Assembly (NCBI GenBank): GCA_001447805.1 | Contig: CP013099.1 | Coordinates: forward strand, 1,426,001 to 1,490,000 | Direction of reading: 5' to 3' | Source of the DNA: Candidatus Tenderia electrophaga | GTDB lineage: Bacteria; Pseudomonadota; Gammaproteobacteria; Tenderiales; Tenderiaceae | DNA length: 64,000 nucleotides | Shown: one piece after another, positions 37,593-46,730 of the stretch | Position numbering within the stretch: the stretch's first letter is position 1 | Layout: each line of letters begins with the position of its first letter | The notes under the pieces: model-generated | The model's database searches: none | Told to the model about the DNA's origin: nothing | The model's input: the letters and a program-made list of their open reading frames with translations, nothing else | Translations under genes and position numbers: made by a program

Positions 37593-38468
37593 TTATCTCT
37601 GTTGACGTGCCTGTTGCAAAAAGCGGCACAACTGTTCGGCGCCGTCCAACACTCTGGGCGTGGCGCGTTGCAACAATTCCGGCGGGATAAAAAACAGCCG
37701 TTCGTGTTTCACCGCACTCAGTTGCGGCCACTGGCGCCAGTCATCCAGCCACTCCGGGCGCTCCTCGCCCATGCCGCTGGCGACGATTACCTGCGGATTG
37801 CGCTTCAACACCGCCTCGGTGTTGATGTGGGTCGACAGCGTTTTCAAATCGGCGAACACGTTGCGCCCGCCGCACAGGGCGATGACCTGACTGATAAGGT
37901 GGTCGCCGTTGATGGTCATCAGCGGTTGGTTCCAGGTCTCGTAGAAAACCGACAGTGGCGGCTGGTCGGCGTGGCGGCGCCGTAGTTCGGCGACCCGGGT
38001 CTGGAACGCCGCGGCGGCCCGATCGGCCACGGTGGCGGTGCCGGCCAGTTTGCCCAGGCGGCGGATGTTGTCGGCCACATCGCCCAGCCGGCGCGGTTCG
38101 CTGAGGTAGAGGGGCAGACCGAGGTCACGTAGTTTGTCCAGATTGGCGCTGTTATTGCCGCTGACCCAGCCCACCACCAGGTCCGGCTGCAGGGCCAGGA
38201 TGGCCTCCAGGTCCACCGACTTGTAGCCGCCGATGCGGGGAATGTCATTGGCCGCCGGCGGATAGTCGCTGTAGGAGACCGCCCCGACGATGCGCTCACC
38301 GGCACCGGCGGCGAACAGCAGCTCGGTGTTGTGGGGGGCCAGGCTGACGATGCGCTGCGCCGGTGCCACGAGCTGAACCAGCGTGCCGGCGTCGTCGCGC
38401 ACCTGAATCGCCGCCCAGGCGGGCATACTGAGTGCAAGTAGCACCAACGTTAAGCAACGGTGAAGCAT
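37593..38468 (-). CDS. btuF: Periplasmic cobalamin-binding protein, BtuF-like
   Basis: Substrate-binding protein for vitamin B12 uptake. The 291-residue product begins with a signal peptide ([15 protein letters not shown]). The class III binding-protein fold follows (RIVSLAPHNTELLFAAGAGERIVGAVSYSDYPPAA, cited by its core SLAPHNTELLFAAGAG). A typical YETWNQPLMTINGDHLI segment is near residue 180. Its start overlaps the end of cobD by 19 bases. No BtuC permease or BtuD ATPase gene is present in the window, so its transporter partner must be elsewhere or shared. Confidence 0.87.
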   Translation of the reverse strand: MLHRCLTLVLLALSMPAWAAIQVRDDAGTLVQLVAPAQRIVSLAPHNTELLFAAGAGERIVGAVSYSDYPPAANDIPRIGGYKSVDLEAILALQPDLVVGWVSGNNSANLDKLRDLGLPLYLSEPRRLGDVADNIRRLGKLAGTATVADRAAAAFQTRVAELRRRHADQPPLSVFYETWNQPLMTINGDHLISQVIALCGGRNVFADLKTLSTHINTEAVLKRNPQVIVASGMGEERPEWLDDWRQWPQLSAVKHERLFFIPPELLQRATPRVLDGAEQLCRFLQQARQQR

Positions 38469-39481
38469 GTGTATGTCTCCTTGATCTGCGAGTCGATATG
38501 GGACAGCGCCTGTGCCAGGCGTTGCCATTGCGCCGCGTCGGCGGGCAGGCCGAAGCGTAATGCGGCCGGTTGTTCGAAGCGCCGCACCAGAATGCCGTGC
38601 TGCGCCAGGGCGTGTTGAATGGCCGCCGCCTGTGGCGTCAGCACGCGCTGGAACAGGGCCGTGCCGCCGTCCGGGGGCAGTCCGTGTTCGCTCAGCAGCC
38701 GCGCCAGGCGTTCCCCCGCGTGTCGCAGTTGCGCACGCGTCGCCTGCTGCCACACCCGGTCGGCCAGGGCCTGTTGTGCCACCCAGCGGGCGGGGCCCGC
38801 CACGCTCCAGGGGCCGAGACGCGCCTCCAGTTCGGTGAGCCACGCGGCCGCGGCCAGGGCGAACCCCACCCGCGCCCCGGCCAGACCGAAAAACTTGCCC
38901 AGCGACCGCAGCACCACCAGACCGGGGCGGCTGGAATAGGGGGCCAGACTCTGATCCGGCGTACAGTCCATGAAGGCCTCGTCCACCACCAGCCGGCCGC
39001 CGCGCCGCCGCAGGCGGTCGTGCAGGGCCAGTAGTTCAGCCACGGCGAAACGATGGCCGGTGGGGTTGTTCGGGTTGATGATGACCACCGTGTCCAGATC
39101 GGTCGCCGCCGGTAACACATGCGGCGGCAGCGCCACCACGTTATGCCCGGCGCGCCGCCAGGCGTGGGCGTGTTCGGCATAGCCCGGCGTGGGGATACCC
39201 ACCCGGCCCGGCGGCTGCAGGGCGGGCAGGGCCTGAATCGCCGCCTGGGAGCCGGCCAGGGGCAACACTGCCGGGGCGCCGTAATAGGCGGCGGCGCTGG
39301 CAGACAGACCGTCTTCGGCCTCCGGCAGGCGGGTCCACACGTCGGGTGGAATGGGCGGCACCGGCCAGCCATTGGGGTTGATGCCGGTGGAGAGGTCCAG
39401 CCACTGTTCGGCCGGGATGCCGTAGTCCTGTGCCGCCTGCAACAATCGTCCGCCGTGTTCAAGCAAGCCGGAGACCTCCAC
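38450..39481 (-). CDS. cobD: Threonine-phosphate decarboxylase (pyridoxal-phosphate enzyme)
   Basis: Makes (R)-1-amino-2-propanol O-phosphate, the linker of the cobalamin nucleotide loop. The 343-residue fold-type I aminotransferase has the substrate-binding start [27 protein letters not shown], and the PLP Lys in [17 protein letters not shown]. It begins at a GTG overlapping the cbiB stop by 23 bases. Called cobD in Salmonella and cobC in Pseudomonas; the name here follows Salmonella. Function is supported by position next to cbiB, the enzyme that uses its product. Confidence 0.9.
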   Translation of the reverse strand: MEVSGLLEHGGRLLQAAQDYGIPAEQWLDLSTGINPNGWPVPPIPPDVWTRLPEAEDGLSASAAAYYGAPAVLPLAGSQAAIQALPALQPPGRVGIPTPGYAEHAHAWRRAGHNVVALPPHVLPAATDLDTVVIINPNNPTGHRFAVAELLALHDRLRRRGGRLVVDEAFMDCTPDQSLAPYSSRPGLVVLRSLGKFFGLAGARVGFALAAAAWLTELEARLGPWSVAGPARWVAQQALADRVWQQATRAQLRHAGERLARLLSEHGLPPDGGTALFQRVLTPQAAAIQHALAQHGILVRRFEQPAALRFGLPADAAQWQRLAQALSHIDSQIKETYTCFTVA

Positions 39482-40358
39482 TGATGACTATCACCCCGAG
39501 CCAAAGCCAGGTGGCGTTGCGCACCAGAGCCAGTGCCGCGTCGATATGGTGGGGGGCGGGCGGCGCGCCCCGACCCAGCACGGGGCGCTGTTTTATACAC
39601 CCGTGGTAGCGGGCCGCCCCGCCCAGCGCCACCCCCAGGGCACCGGCGCCCGCCGCCATCACCGGTCCGGCGTTGGGGCTCTCCCAGCGACGGCCCTGCG
39701 TTTGCCAACAGTGCAAGGCGTTTTTGCAATGCCCGACCAGGGTGTAGCTCAGCGCCGTCAGACGCGCCGGGATGTAGTTGAGCAGGTCGTCCAGTCGTGC
39801 CGCGGCCCAGCCGAAGGCCTGGTAACGCGCTGTGCGGTAGCCCCACATGGCGTCCAGGGTGTTGCTGAGCCGGTACAGCACCACGCCCGGCGCGCCTGCC
39901 ACCACAAACCAAAACAGGGCGCCGAAGAGGGCGTCGTTGCTGTTTTCCAATACCGACTCCAGTGTTGCCCGGGTGACCCCGTCGCGGTCCAGGGTGTCGG
40001 TATCGCGGCTGACCATGAAGCCGGCGCCCTGCCGTGCCGCATCAAGATCATGGTGACGCAGGGCGTCGCGGACCCGGCGGGCGTGCTGGCCGAGACTGCG
40101 GTGGCCGATGGCCAGATAGAGCAGGGCGATATCCAGCATGATGCTCCCCGGCAGGCCGCCGGCGAACAGCGCCAGCAGGGTCAATGGGGCGATAAGCAGG
40201 ATGACGGCGCTGAGGCCGCGCATGCGGCTGTCGCCATACAGACGCCGCTCCAGCGCCTGGGCCAGGCGGCCGAAGCCGACCAGGGGATGATAACGGCGCG
40301 GTTCGCCCAACGCGGCGTCGAGCAGTAGCGCGGCGGAAACGACCAGTGCCGTCATCAT
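39459..40358 (-). CDS. cbiB: Adenosylcobinamide-phosphate synthase
   Basis: Membrane enzyme that attaches aminopropanol (phosphate) to adenosylcobyric acid. The 299-residue protein has the family start [20 protein letters not shown] and several membrane helices. The polar blocks [27 protein letters not shown] and [10 protein letters not shown] are conserved in CbiB. It overlaps the upstream signal-less BtuF-like gene by four bases. Known as cobD in Pseudomonas nomenclature. Confidence 0.93.
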   Translation of the reverse strand: MMTALVVSAALLLDAALGEPRRYHPLVGFGRLAQALERRLYGDSRMRGLSAVILLIAPLTLLALFAGGLPGSIMLDIALLYLAIGHRSLGQHARRVRDALRHHDLDAARQGAGFMVSRDTDTLDRDGVTRATLESVLENSNDALFGALFWFVVAGAPGVVLYRLSNTLDAMWGYRTARYQAFGWAAARLDDLLNYIPARLTALSYTLVGHCKNALHCWQTQGRRWESPNAGPVMAAGAGALGVALGGAARYHGCIKQRPVLGRGAPPAPHHIDAALALVRNATWLWLGVIVISGGLRLA

Positions 40359-41167
40359 GCGTGTTGTGCCGCCCAGGTTTTGATGATCGTATGCAGTTGG
40401 CGCACGCCGTCGGTGAGGGCGGCCGGCCCGGGCTGCAGAATATCGGCCGATTTGATTTCATGGAGTTGGCCCGTGCGCACGGCGGGGATGCGCTCCCAGC
40501 CCGGTCGTGCCTGCACCTGCTCGGGGCGGAAGCGTTTGCCGCACCAGGAGCCGATGATGATATCGGGGGCCCGTCGCACCACCTCGGCCGGAGCGGCGAT
40601 GATGCGCTCCCGGGCCGATTGGGCCGCCGCCAGGTCGGCAAAACAGTCGCGACCGCCGGCGCTATCGATCAATTCCGATACCCAGCGGATGCCGCTGATC
40701 AAGGGGTCGTTCCACTCCTCAAAATAGACGCGCGGGCGGCCGGGCAGGGCGGCGGCGCTGCGCATGATCGCGTCCAGCCCCTGGCGCAGCTCGTCGATGA
40801 GCGCCTCGCTCCGGGGGGTGGCGTGAACCAGGGCGCCCAGGGTGCGGATCATATCGAATATGCCCGCCACACTGCGCTGATTGAACACGTGGACGGCAAT
40901 ACCGGCACGGATCAGTTCGGCGGCGATGTCGGCCTGTAGATCGGAAAAGCCCAGCACCAGGTCCGGCTCCAGTTCCAGAATCTTGTCGATCTTGGCGCTG
41001 GTAAAGGCGGCGACCTTGGCTTTGTCCCGGCGCGCCTCGGGCGGTCGGACCGTATAGCCGGAGATGCCGACGATACGGTCCTGCTCACCCAGCAGATACA
41101 GGGTTTCGGTGGTCTCCTCGGTGAGGCAGACGATGCGTTGCGGGCCGTTGCCATGGCCGAAGTTCAT
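40355..41167 (-). CDS. BtuF-like cobalamin-binding-protein homologue without signal peptide
   Basis: A 270-residue protein with the class III solute-binding fold ([29 protein letters not shown], cited by [35 protein letters not shown]). It starts [11 protein letters not shown] and has no hydrophobic signal sequence, so it should be cytoplasmic. Both neighbours overlap by four bases, which leaves no room for a longer N-terminus in the same frame. Such proteins are often labelled cobalamin-binding; an intracellular corrinoid carrier or sensor role is an inference. Confidence 0.8.
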   Translation of the reverse strand: MNFGHGNGPQRIVCLTEETTETLYLLGEQDRIVGISGYTVRPPEARRDKAKVAAFTSAKIDKILELEPDLVLGFSDLQADIAAELIRAGIAVHVFNQRSVAGIFDMIRTLGALVHATPRSEALIDELRQGLDAIMRSAAALPGRPRVYFEEWNDPLISGIRWVSELIDSAGGRDCFADLAAAQSARERIIAAPAEVVRRAPDIIIGSWCGKRFRPEQVQARPGWERIPAVRTGQLHEIKSADILQPGPAALTDGVRQLHTIIKTWAAQHA

Positions 41168-41781
41168 AGGTCCACCCCGGTCTGTGCCTTCACACCGGCG
41201 CGGAAGGCGTGTTTCACGTCGCGTAATTCGGTCACCGTGTCGGCCGCCTCGATCAATGTCTCGGGAGCGCCGCGGCCGGTGATGACCACATGCTGCATGG
41301 CGGGCCGGGCGCGCAGGTCGGCCAGCACGGTGTCCAGGTCCAGCCAGCCGTATTTCAGTGGATAGGTGAGTTCATCCAGGATGACCAGCCCCACCGACGC
41401 GTCGCGCAACATCTCGCGCACAATGGCCCAGCCGCGTTGCGCGGTTTCGATATCGCGCTCGCGGTTTTGCGTCTCCCAGGTAAAGCCCTCGCCGAGCACG
41501 TGCCAGACCAGACCGGATTGGCGGCGCAGAAAGCCCTCTTCACCGGTGTCCGAGCGGCCTTTAATAAATTGGGCCACGCCCACCTGCATGCCGTGGCCGA
41601 GGGCCCGCACCGCCATGCCGAAGGCCGAGCTGGATTTGCCCTTGCCGTTGCCGGTGAGCACCAGCAACACGCCCCGTTCCGCATCGGCCTTGGCGATCGA
41701 GGCGTCGATGACCGCCTTTTTGCGCTGCATGCGTTGGCGGTGGCGTTCGTCGCGCTGCTGTGGATTGTCGTGACTACTCAT
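41164..41781 (-). CDS. cobO: Cob(I)yrinic acid a,c-diamide adenosyltransferase
   Basis: Attaches the 5'-deoxyadenosyl group to corrinoid cobalt. The 205-residue protein has the P-loop LTGNGKGKSSSAFGMA at about residues 42-57, VAQFIKG and LVILDELTYPLKYGWLD. This is the BtuR/CobA/CobO family. The N-terminal 25 residues are basic and polar (RDERHRQRMQRKKA), as in relatives. About 105 bases of AT-rich sequence separate it from cbiA; a secondary promoter there is possible. Confidence 0.95.
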   Translation of the reverse strand: MSSHDNPQQRDERHRQRMQRKKAVIDASIAKADAERGVLLVLTGNGKGKSSSAFGMAVRALGHGMQVGVAQFIKGRSDTGEEGFLRRQSGLVWHVLGEGFTWETQNRERDIETAQRGWAIVREMLRDASVGLVILDELTYPLKYGWLDLDTVLADLRARPAMQHVVITGRGAPETLIEAADTVTELRDVKHAFRAGVKAQTGVDL

Positions 41782-41886
41782 TTGCTGTCTCCGATCAGTT
41801 TGCCGCTTTCCGGGTCCCTGGTAGACCCGCTCGGGCAGTAGAAAAATTCGTGTAAATCACATTAAGTACATTATTTAATTAATTGT

Positions 41887-43236
41887 TTATAAATTAATTT
41901 TATTGCGCTGAAACAGCGCCGCGGCGGCCGCCGGGTTGGCGGGGAAGTACCAGTGCACATAGCTGGCCAACAGTGAGCCGTGGCGATACAGGGCCTCGCC
42001 TTGCCGGCCCTTGCGCTGGCCCACGGCATGGCCGACGGGGTCCAGCGCCATCTCCGCGGCGGAGTGGTGGAAGGTGTGGCCGCGCAGTTCGCCTTGCTCA
42101 AATTGCGCCGCCTGCATGCCGAGGCTGACCAACCGCTCCTGCATGCGGGCGCGGCCGGGCAGCAGCCCCACCATGGCCCCTTCATGGCCGTCTCGGTCGG
42201 TCAGTGATTCGAGCAGATACAGCATGCCGCCACACTCGGCCAGCAGCGGTTTGCCGGCGTCATGATGGGCGCGGATGGAGGTCTTCATGGACTCGTTGGC
42301 CGCCAGCCGCTCCAGGTGCAGCTCGGGATAGCCGCCGGGCAGGTAGACGGCATCGGCCGCCGGCACAGCCGGGTCGGTCAGTGGTGAGAAAAACGCCAAC
42401 CTGGCCCCGAGTTCTTCGAGCAAGTCCAGGTTGGCGCGGTAGATGAAGGAGAAGGCGGCGTCCCGGGCCATGGCGAGGGTGGTGCCGGTCAGCGGCTTGC
42501 CTGAATCGGGGGCGACCACCGGCGCAAACGGCACCGCCGCGGGCAGGGTGTCATCGACCAATTGCAGGGCGTCGGCGGCGCGCTCCAGGCGTTGATCCAG
42601 ATCCTCCAGCTCGGCGGCCTGCACCAGCCCCAGATGACGCTCGGGCAGGGTGAACTGCGCCTCACGCGGCAGCCAGCCGACGCCCCGCAGGTCCGGCGGC
42701 AGGGATTCGGCCACCATCTCGTAATGCGCCGCGCTGCCGACCCGGTTGGCCAACACCCCGGCCATGGGGAGGTCGGGGCGATAGCTGGCCAGGCCGTGGG
42801 CCAGGGCGCCGAAGGTCTGGGCCATGGCGCCGGCGTCGATCACCGCCAGCACCGGCATGCCGAAGCGGGCGGCCAGGTCGGCGCTGGAGCTGTCACCGTC
42901 GAACAGTCCCATTACCCCTTCCACCAGGATCAGGTCCGCGCTGGCGGCGGCGTCATAGAGCAGGCGCCGGCAATGGTCCTCGCCGCCCATCCACAGATCG
43001 AGCTGGTAGACGGGATTGCCGCAGGCCTGTTCCAGCAGGGTCGGGTCGATGAAGTCCGGCCCGGTCTTGAACACCCGGACATCTCTACCCAGGCGGCGAT
43101 GATAGCGCGCCAGGGCGGCCGTGACCGTGGTCTTGCCCTGGCCGGAGGCGGGGGCGCTGATCAACAGGGCGGGGCAACGGCGCAATTCGCCGCCTGCGTC
43201 GTTTGTCCTGTCCTGATTGGGCTCGTGTTGCGGCAT
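41887..43236 (-). CDS. cbiA: Cobyrinic acid a,c-diamide synthase
   Basis: Glutamine-dependent amidation of corrin side chains a and c. The start at 43,236 lies five bases after the btuN-like stop and gives 449 residues (MPQHEPNQDRT...). The N-terminal P-loop domain reads ISAPASGQGKTTVTAALARY. The amidotransferase domain has LPGGYPELHLE, the nucleophile Cys in LLAECGGMLYL, and the GHTFHHS His region. The family acts on cobyrinate (CbiA) or hydrogenobyrinate (CobB); which one applies here cannot be read from sequence alone. Confidence 0.92.
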   Translation of the reverse strand: MPQHEPNQDRTNDAGGELRRCPALLISAPASGQGKTTVTAALARYHRRLGRDVRVFKTGPDFIDPTLLEQACGNPVYQLDLWMGGEDHCRRLLYDAAASADLILVEGVMGLFDGDSSSADLAARFGMPVLAVIDAGAMAQTFGALAHGLASYRPDLPMAGVLANRVGSAAHYEMVAESLPPDLRGVGWLPREAQFTLPERHLGLVQAAELEDLDQRLERAADALQLVDDTLPAAVPFAPVVAPDSGKPLTGTTLAMARDAAFSFIYRANLDLLEELGARLAFFSPLTDPAVPAADAVYLPGGYPELHLERLAANESMKTSIRAHHDAGKPLLAECGGMLYLLESLTDRDGHEGAMVGLLPGRARMQERLVSLGMQAAQFEQGELRGHTFHHSAAEMALDPVGHAVGQRKGRQGEALYRHGSLLASYVHWYFPANPAAAAALFQRNKINL

Positions 43237-43241
43237 CGGCG

Positions 43242-43817
43242 TTACCCTGCGGCTTGGTGGCGCTTCACCACATCGCGCAGTGCCACCACGGCCAGGTGGA
43301 TGAGCGCCGCGCCGCCGACATAAACGAGCAGGTTGGTCAGCATGCCGGGGAAGTACTGCAGCAGGCGGCCGCCGAACTCGGCCAGGGTCGGCTCCGCGAA
43401 GCGCCCGGAGAGGAAATAAAAGCCGCCGCTGGACAACAGCTCGCAGAGGGTGGCGCCGCCCAGCAGGCTGACGCCCAGCGGCATCAGGGTGCGCCATTGA
43501 AAACTATAGCAACGGGCATACCAGCGCCCGGCCAGCCACAGGGCGCCGTAGGCGGGCAGCAGAAAGCCGTAGGCGGGACTGATGCAGAAGCTGCTGACGC
43601 CGCCCCAGGTCACGGCGGCGAAATCGAGCAGGCCCGCCCCGGCCAGCAGGGCGGGAAACGCCCAGCGTGAGCTGAGATAGACACCGGCGAGGAAGAAAAT
43701 GGCCCAGGAGGCGCTGGGGAGTGCCGCCACACTGGCGACGTGATGCCCCCGCGTCATGATCAAGAGTAATACCAGGCCCAGGCCGATCAGCCATTGGTGG
43801 CGTGTAGTGAGTGTCAT
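43242..43817 (-). CDS. BtuN-like membrane protein, putative B12 uptake component
   Basis: A 191-residue integral membrane protein with about five hydrophobic spans (WLIGLGLVLLLIM, SWAIFFLAGVYLSS, FPALLAGAGLLDFAAV, YGFLLPAYGALWLAG, LTNLLVYVGGAALIHLAVVAL). Its position between riboswitch-controlled btuB and cbiA matches the gene called btuN in comparative studies of B12 regulons, an optional transport component of unknown mechanism. The assignment rests on context and hydropathy more than on motifs. Confidence 0.65.
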   Translation of the reverse strand: MTLTTRHQWLIGLGLVLLLIMTRGHHVASVAALPSASWAIFFLAGVYLSSRWAFPALLAGAGLLDFAAVTWGGVSSFCISPAYGFLLPAYGALWLAGRWYARCYSFQWRTLMPLGVSLLGGATLCELLSSGGFYFLSGRFAEPTLAEFGGRLLQYFPGMLTNLLVYVGGAALIHLAVVALRDVVKRHQAAG

Positions 43818-43842
43818 TGCGGACTCCTTGTCTGTGATTGGA

Positions 43843-45648
43843 TCAGGGTTGATAGCGCACGGTCAGATAGGCGCCGCGCCCGGGTTGGTTGTAGTCGGCG
43901 GCGGTCTGGTAGTCGCGATCGAAGAGGTTGTCGATGCGCAGTTGGGCGCGCCAGGCCGGGCTCAGGCGATACTCAGCGCGCAGCGCCACCACGCCGTAGC
44001 CCGCCAGCCGCTCGCGGTTGGCCAGGTCGTCATAGCGCTGGCCGAAGGCCACCAGGGTGGCGCCGATACTGTGCGCGCCGATGGCCCGATCCGCCGTCAG
44101 GCGCAGACTGCGTTGGGCGCGGCGCGGCAGCACATTGCCCTGATTGCTCCCCGCGGTGCGCACCTCCGGGTCCAGCACACTGGCGCCGGCGTTGAAGCGC
44201 CAGGCGGCTATCTGCACACCGGCGTCGGCCTCCAGGCCGCGGATGCGGGCCGCGGCGATATTGGCTGGTGAGAAGGTGGCGGCATTGAAGGCGATCAGAT
44301 TGTCGATATCGGTTTGGTAGGCATGCAGCGACCAGTGGGCGTGCGCCGTATTGCGCTTGATGCCCACCTCGACGCTGCCGGACTCCTCGGGTTGCAGGCC
44401 GGGATCACCGTAGCCCGGGAAGTAGAGCTCATTGAAGCTGGGCGCCTTGAAGGCGGTGCCGTAGGCGACGGTGAGGCGGGTCGCCTCGCTCAGGTCATAG
44501 CCCCAGGCGGCGCTGCCGGTGGTGTGAGCGTCGAACTGTTCGTTGTCGTCGCGGCGCAGGCTGAACTGCAGATCATGGTCGCCCAGGTCGCCCTGGTACT
44601 GGCCGAACAGGGCGGTATTGTCGCGCTCGGTGACGGTGTAGGCGGTGGTGCTGTCCACCGCGTCCTGCCGGTGGTCCACGCCAAGGGTGAGCAGGTGGGC
44701 GGCGCCCAGGCTCAGGTCGTTCTGCCAGCTGAGGCTGTCGCGTTGCGTGTCGAAGCGGCTTTGGGCGACGCCGTTGGCGAGGTTCTCCGACTCATCCTGG
44801 CTGCGCCCGACCTGCAGGCGGGTATACCAGCCGTTCAACGGCGTGGCGCTGAGCTTGACGCCCATGATCTGCTGCAGGGTCTCTGCCGTGTCGCTGGCGC
44901 TGCCGTCGAATTCCGTCTCGCCGGCGGCGCGCAGCCAATGCAGTTCCGCCTCCATGTCGTTGCTGAAACGGTAGCCGGCGCGCAGGGCGGCGGAGAGGTT
45001 TTGGTAGCCGTCGCGGTCCGGATTGTGGCCGGCGTCGTTTTTGGCGTCGAAGCCCTCGGTATCCGAGCCGCTGGCGTTGAGGTTGTACCAGCCGCGCGGA
45101 TTGCCGCCGGCGACCCCGCCGCCCAAGCCGTAGCTGGAATAGCTGCCGCCGCTCACATAGGCATGGGGGCTGGTTTCGCCGTCGCCCTTGCGGGTGAAGA
45201 TCTGGATCACCCCGCCGATGGCCTCGGAGCCGTACAGGCTGGAGCGCGGCCCGCGCACGATCTCGATACGTTCGATTGCGTGGATGGGCAGGTCTTCAAT
45301 GGCCGCCTGGCCGGTGGTGGCCGAGCCCATCTCGATGCCGTCGATCAGCACCAGTACGTGATCGGAGGCCGTGCCGCGCAGGAACAGGGAGGTGGCCTTG
45401 CCGCGGCCGCCGTTGTTGCTGAAATCCACGCCGGGGGTGGCGCGCAGCAGCTCGGTCACGGAGGTCGCCTGTTGGCGTTCGATGTCGTCGCGGTTGATAA
45501 CCGTCACCGGCGCCAGGGTCTGGTCGCCGGTCTGGGCCGTGCGGGTGGCGGTGACGATGATGGGGTCGCTGGCGACGGCCTGGGCCGTCCAACTGGAACT
45601 CAGACCAAACAGCAAGGCGGTCTGCAGAGTAATGGAACCGGTCTTCAT
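43843..45648 (-). CDS. btuB: TonB-dependent outer-membrane receptor BtuB
   Basis: Outer-membrane importer for vitamin B12. The start at 45,648 follows GGAGGAAAA and gives a 601-residue precursor with a signal peptide (residues 1-26). The TonB box DPIIVTATR comes right after it. The plug domain reads RQQATSVTELLRATPGVDFSNNGGRG and RGPRSSLYGSEAIGGVI. A 22-strand barrel follows, ending YLTVRYQP. The cobalamin riboswitch in its leader confirms the substrate class. Confidence 0.95.
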   Translation of the reverse strand: MKTGSITLQTALLFGLSSSWTAQAVASDPIIVTATRTAQTGDQTLAPVTVINRDDIERQQATSVTELLRATPGVDFSNNGGRGKATSLFLRGTASDHVLVLIDGIEMGSATTGQAAIEDLPIHAIERIEIVRGPRSSLYGSEAIGGVIQIFTRKGDGETSPHAYVSGGSYSSYGLGGGVAGGNPRGWYNLNASGSDTEGFDAKNDAGHNPDRDGYQNLSAALRAGYRFSNDMEAELHWLRAAGETEFDGSASDTAETLQQIMGVKLSATPLNGWYTRLQVGRSQDESENLANGVAQSRFDTQRDSLSWQNDLSLGAAHLLTLGVDHRQDAVDSTTAYTVTERDNTALFGQYQGDLGDHDLQFSLRRDDNEQFDAHTTGSAAWGYDLSEATRLTVAYGTAFKAPSFNELYFPGYGDPGLQPEESGSVEVGIKRNTAHAHWSLHAYQTDIDNLIAFNAATFSPANIAAARIRGLEADAGVQIAAWRFNAGASVLDPEVRTAGSNQGNVLPRRAQRSLRLTADRAIGAHSIGATLVAFGQRYDDLANRERLAGYGVVALRAEYRLSPAWRAQLRIDNLFDRDYQTAADYNQPGRGAYLTVRYQP

Positions 45649-45777
45649 GAAATTTTCCTCCGGCGCACACACCCGTGCGCATAGCATGTAATCGCGACAT
45701 GCGGAGGAAAAAACAGACGAAAACAGACATATAGCTGCCGTCGTCGCATCGCCCTCCGCAATGCCAACCAACAGCTA

Positions 45778-45980
45778 CAGGCCGGTCTCCGGACTCACGA
45801 GTGGGGACGTCTCCCCGGGGCTGCGCCTTCCCGTGTCATGACACAGTGGCGTGTAAATGCAGACCCTTGACTCGTTTACCGTTGCGGGGGCAGTGCCGGG
45901 ATGGTTGGTTGCCTAAGGGCAACAACGCACCGGCTTCCCGTTTCATCCGGCGGGTGAAAACCCGCCTGGACACCTGAAGC
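45778..45980 (-). ncRNA. Cobalamin riboswitch
   Basis: In the leader of btuB, read on the minus strand, the classic elements occur in order: a GGTG-containing 5' arm after ACGGGAAGCC, then CCGGCACTGCCCCCGCAACG, the B12-box GCCACTG, GGGAAGGCGCAGCCC, and GAGTCCGGAGACCGGCC closing the P1 region. It should lower btuB (and probably operon) expression when adenosylcobalamin or another corrinoid is abundant. The btuB ribosome-binding site lies about 120 bases further downstream. Confidence 0.95.
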
Positions 45981-46062
45981 AAGGGGCGGAAATCTATAGC
46001 AACGCCAAGGGGGTGTCAAGCAAGAAGGCAGAGGTGATTGCCAATTCCGGACACGGCTCTTA

Positions 46063-46082
46063 TACTGTACAAATAAACAGTA
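46063..46082 (+). promoter_or_regulatory. LexA (SOS) box upstream of imuA
   Basis: The 20-base site TACTGTACAAATAAACAGTA matches the gammaproteobacterial LexA consensus CTGT-N8-ACAG exactly, with matching outer TA/TA. It lies 28 bases before the imuA ATG and overlaps a TATACT -10-like element, so LexA binding would block transcription. This places imuA-imuB-dnaE2 under DNA-damage control. Confidence 0.92.
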
Positions 46083-46109
46083 GTTAGGAATAAAGGACGC
46101 GGCAGTCGA

Positions 46110-46718
46110 ATGGATGGAGCACTACAACAGCTGTTACGCAATAACCGCCTGCTATGGCGCGGCCGGGGTGGTGTCATGCCGGCGGGCGGCGGCCTGGCGA
46201 CGGGTTTTGCGGCACTGGACACCATCCTGCCTGAGGGCGGCTGGCCGCGCGACGCCTTGTTGGAGCTGGTAGTGCCGCAGTGGGGGATCGGTGAGTTGCA
46301 GTTGCTGCTGCCGGCGATGCAGGCCGTTGCCCGCGCGGGGCGCTGGGTGGTGTGGATTGCGCCGCCCCATATTCCCTATGCCCCGGCCTTGGCCGACGGC
46401 GATGTGCCGTTGAACCGCGTGCTGTTGCTGCAGCCGCGGCGCCAGGAGGATATCCCCTGGGCCATGGAAAAGGCGCTGCATAGACATGCCCTGGTGCTGG
46501 CCTGGCCGGGGCGCTTGAAACCGGTGATGGTGCGGCGCCTGCAACTGGCGGCCGAGGCGGGGCGTAGCCTGGGGGTACTGTTTCAGACACGCGACCGGGG
46601 CGCCTCGCCGGCGGCATTGCGCCTGCGCTTACAGCCCACGGTGTCCGGGCTGCAGGTCCATATTCTCAAGAGCCGGGCCGCCGACCGTCGCCAGACGGTT
46701 GAGCTGGCCCTGATGTGA
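46110..46718 (+). CDS. imuA: Translesion synthesis-associated protein ImuA
   Basis: RecA/SulA-like accessory protein of the ImuA-ImuB-DnaE2 mutasome. The 202-residue protein has the family N-terminus (GGGLATGFAALDTILPEGGWPRDALLELV, cited by GFAALDTILPEGGWP), a Walker-B-like segment (VLAWPGRLKP) and a C-terminal LKSRAADRRQTVELAL. It sits just behind the LexA box. imuB follows 12 bases after the stop. Confidence 0.92.
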   Translation: MDGALQQLLRNNRLLWRGRGGVMPAGGGLATGFAALDTILPEGGWPRDALLELVVPQWGIGELQLLLPAMQAVARAGRWVVWIAPPHIPYAPALADGDVPLNRVLLLQPRRQEDIPWAMEKALHRHALVLAWPGRLKPVMVRRLQLAAEAGRSLGVLFQTRDRGASPAALRLRLQPTVSGLQVHILKSRAADRRQTVELALM

Positions 46719-46730
46719 CGGGCGTGACGC

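Noticed and set aside
42380-42391. AGTGGTGAGAAA in cbiA, matching the end of the dnaE2 inverted-repeat element
   Set aside because: It encodes the conserved FSPLTD segment of CbiA on the other strand and has no partner repeat; a chance match, not a second copy of the element.
44314-45684. Long plus-strand open frame (456 codons) opposite btuB
   Set aside because: It is antisense to a clear BtuB protein, rich in Ala/Gly/Val/Gln with no recognisable domain; a codon-bias shadow in GC-rich DNA.
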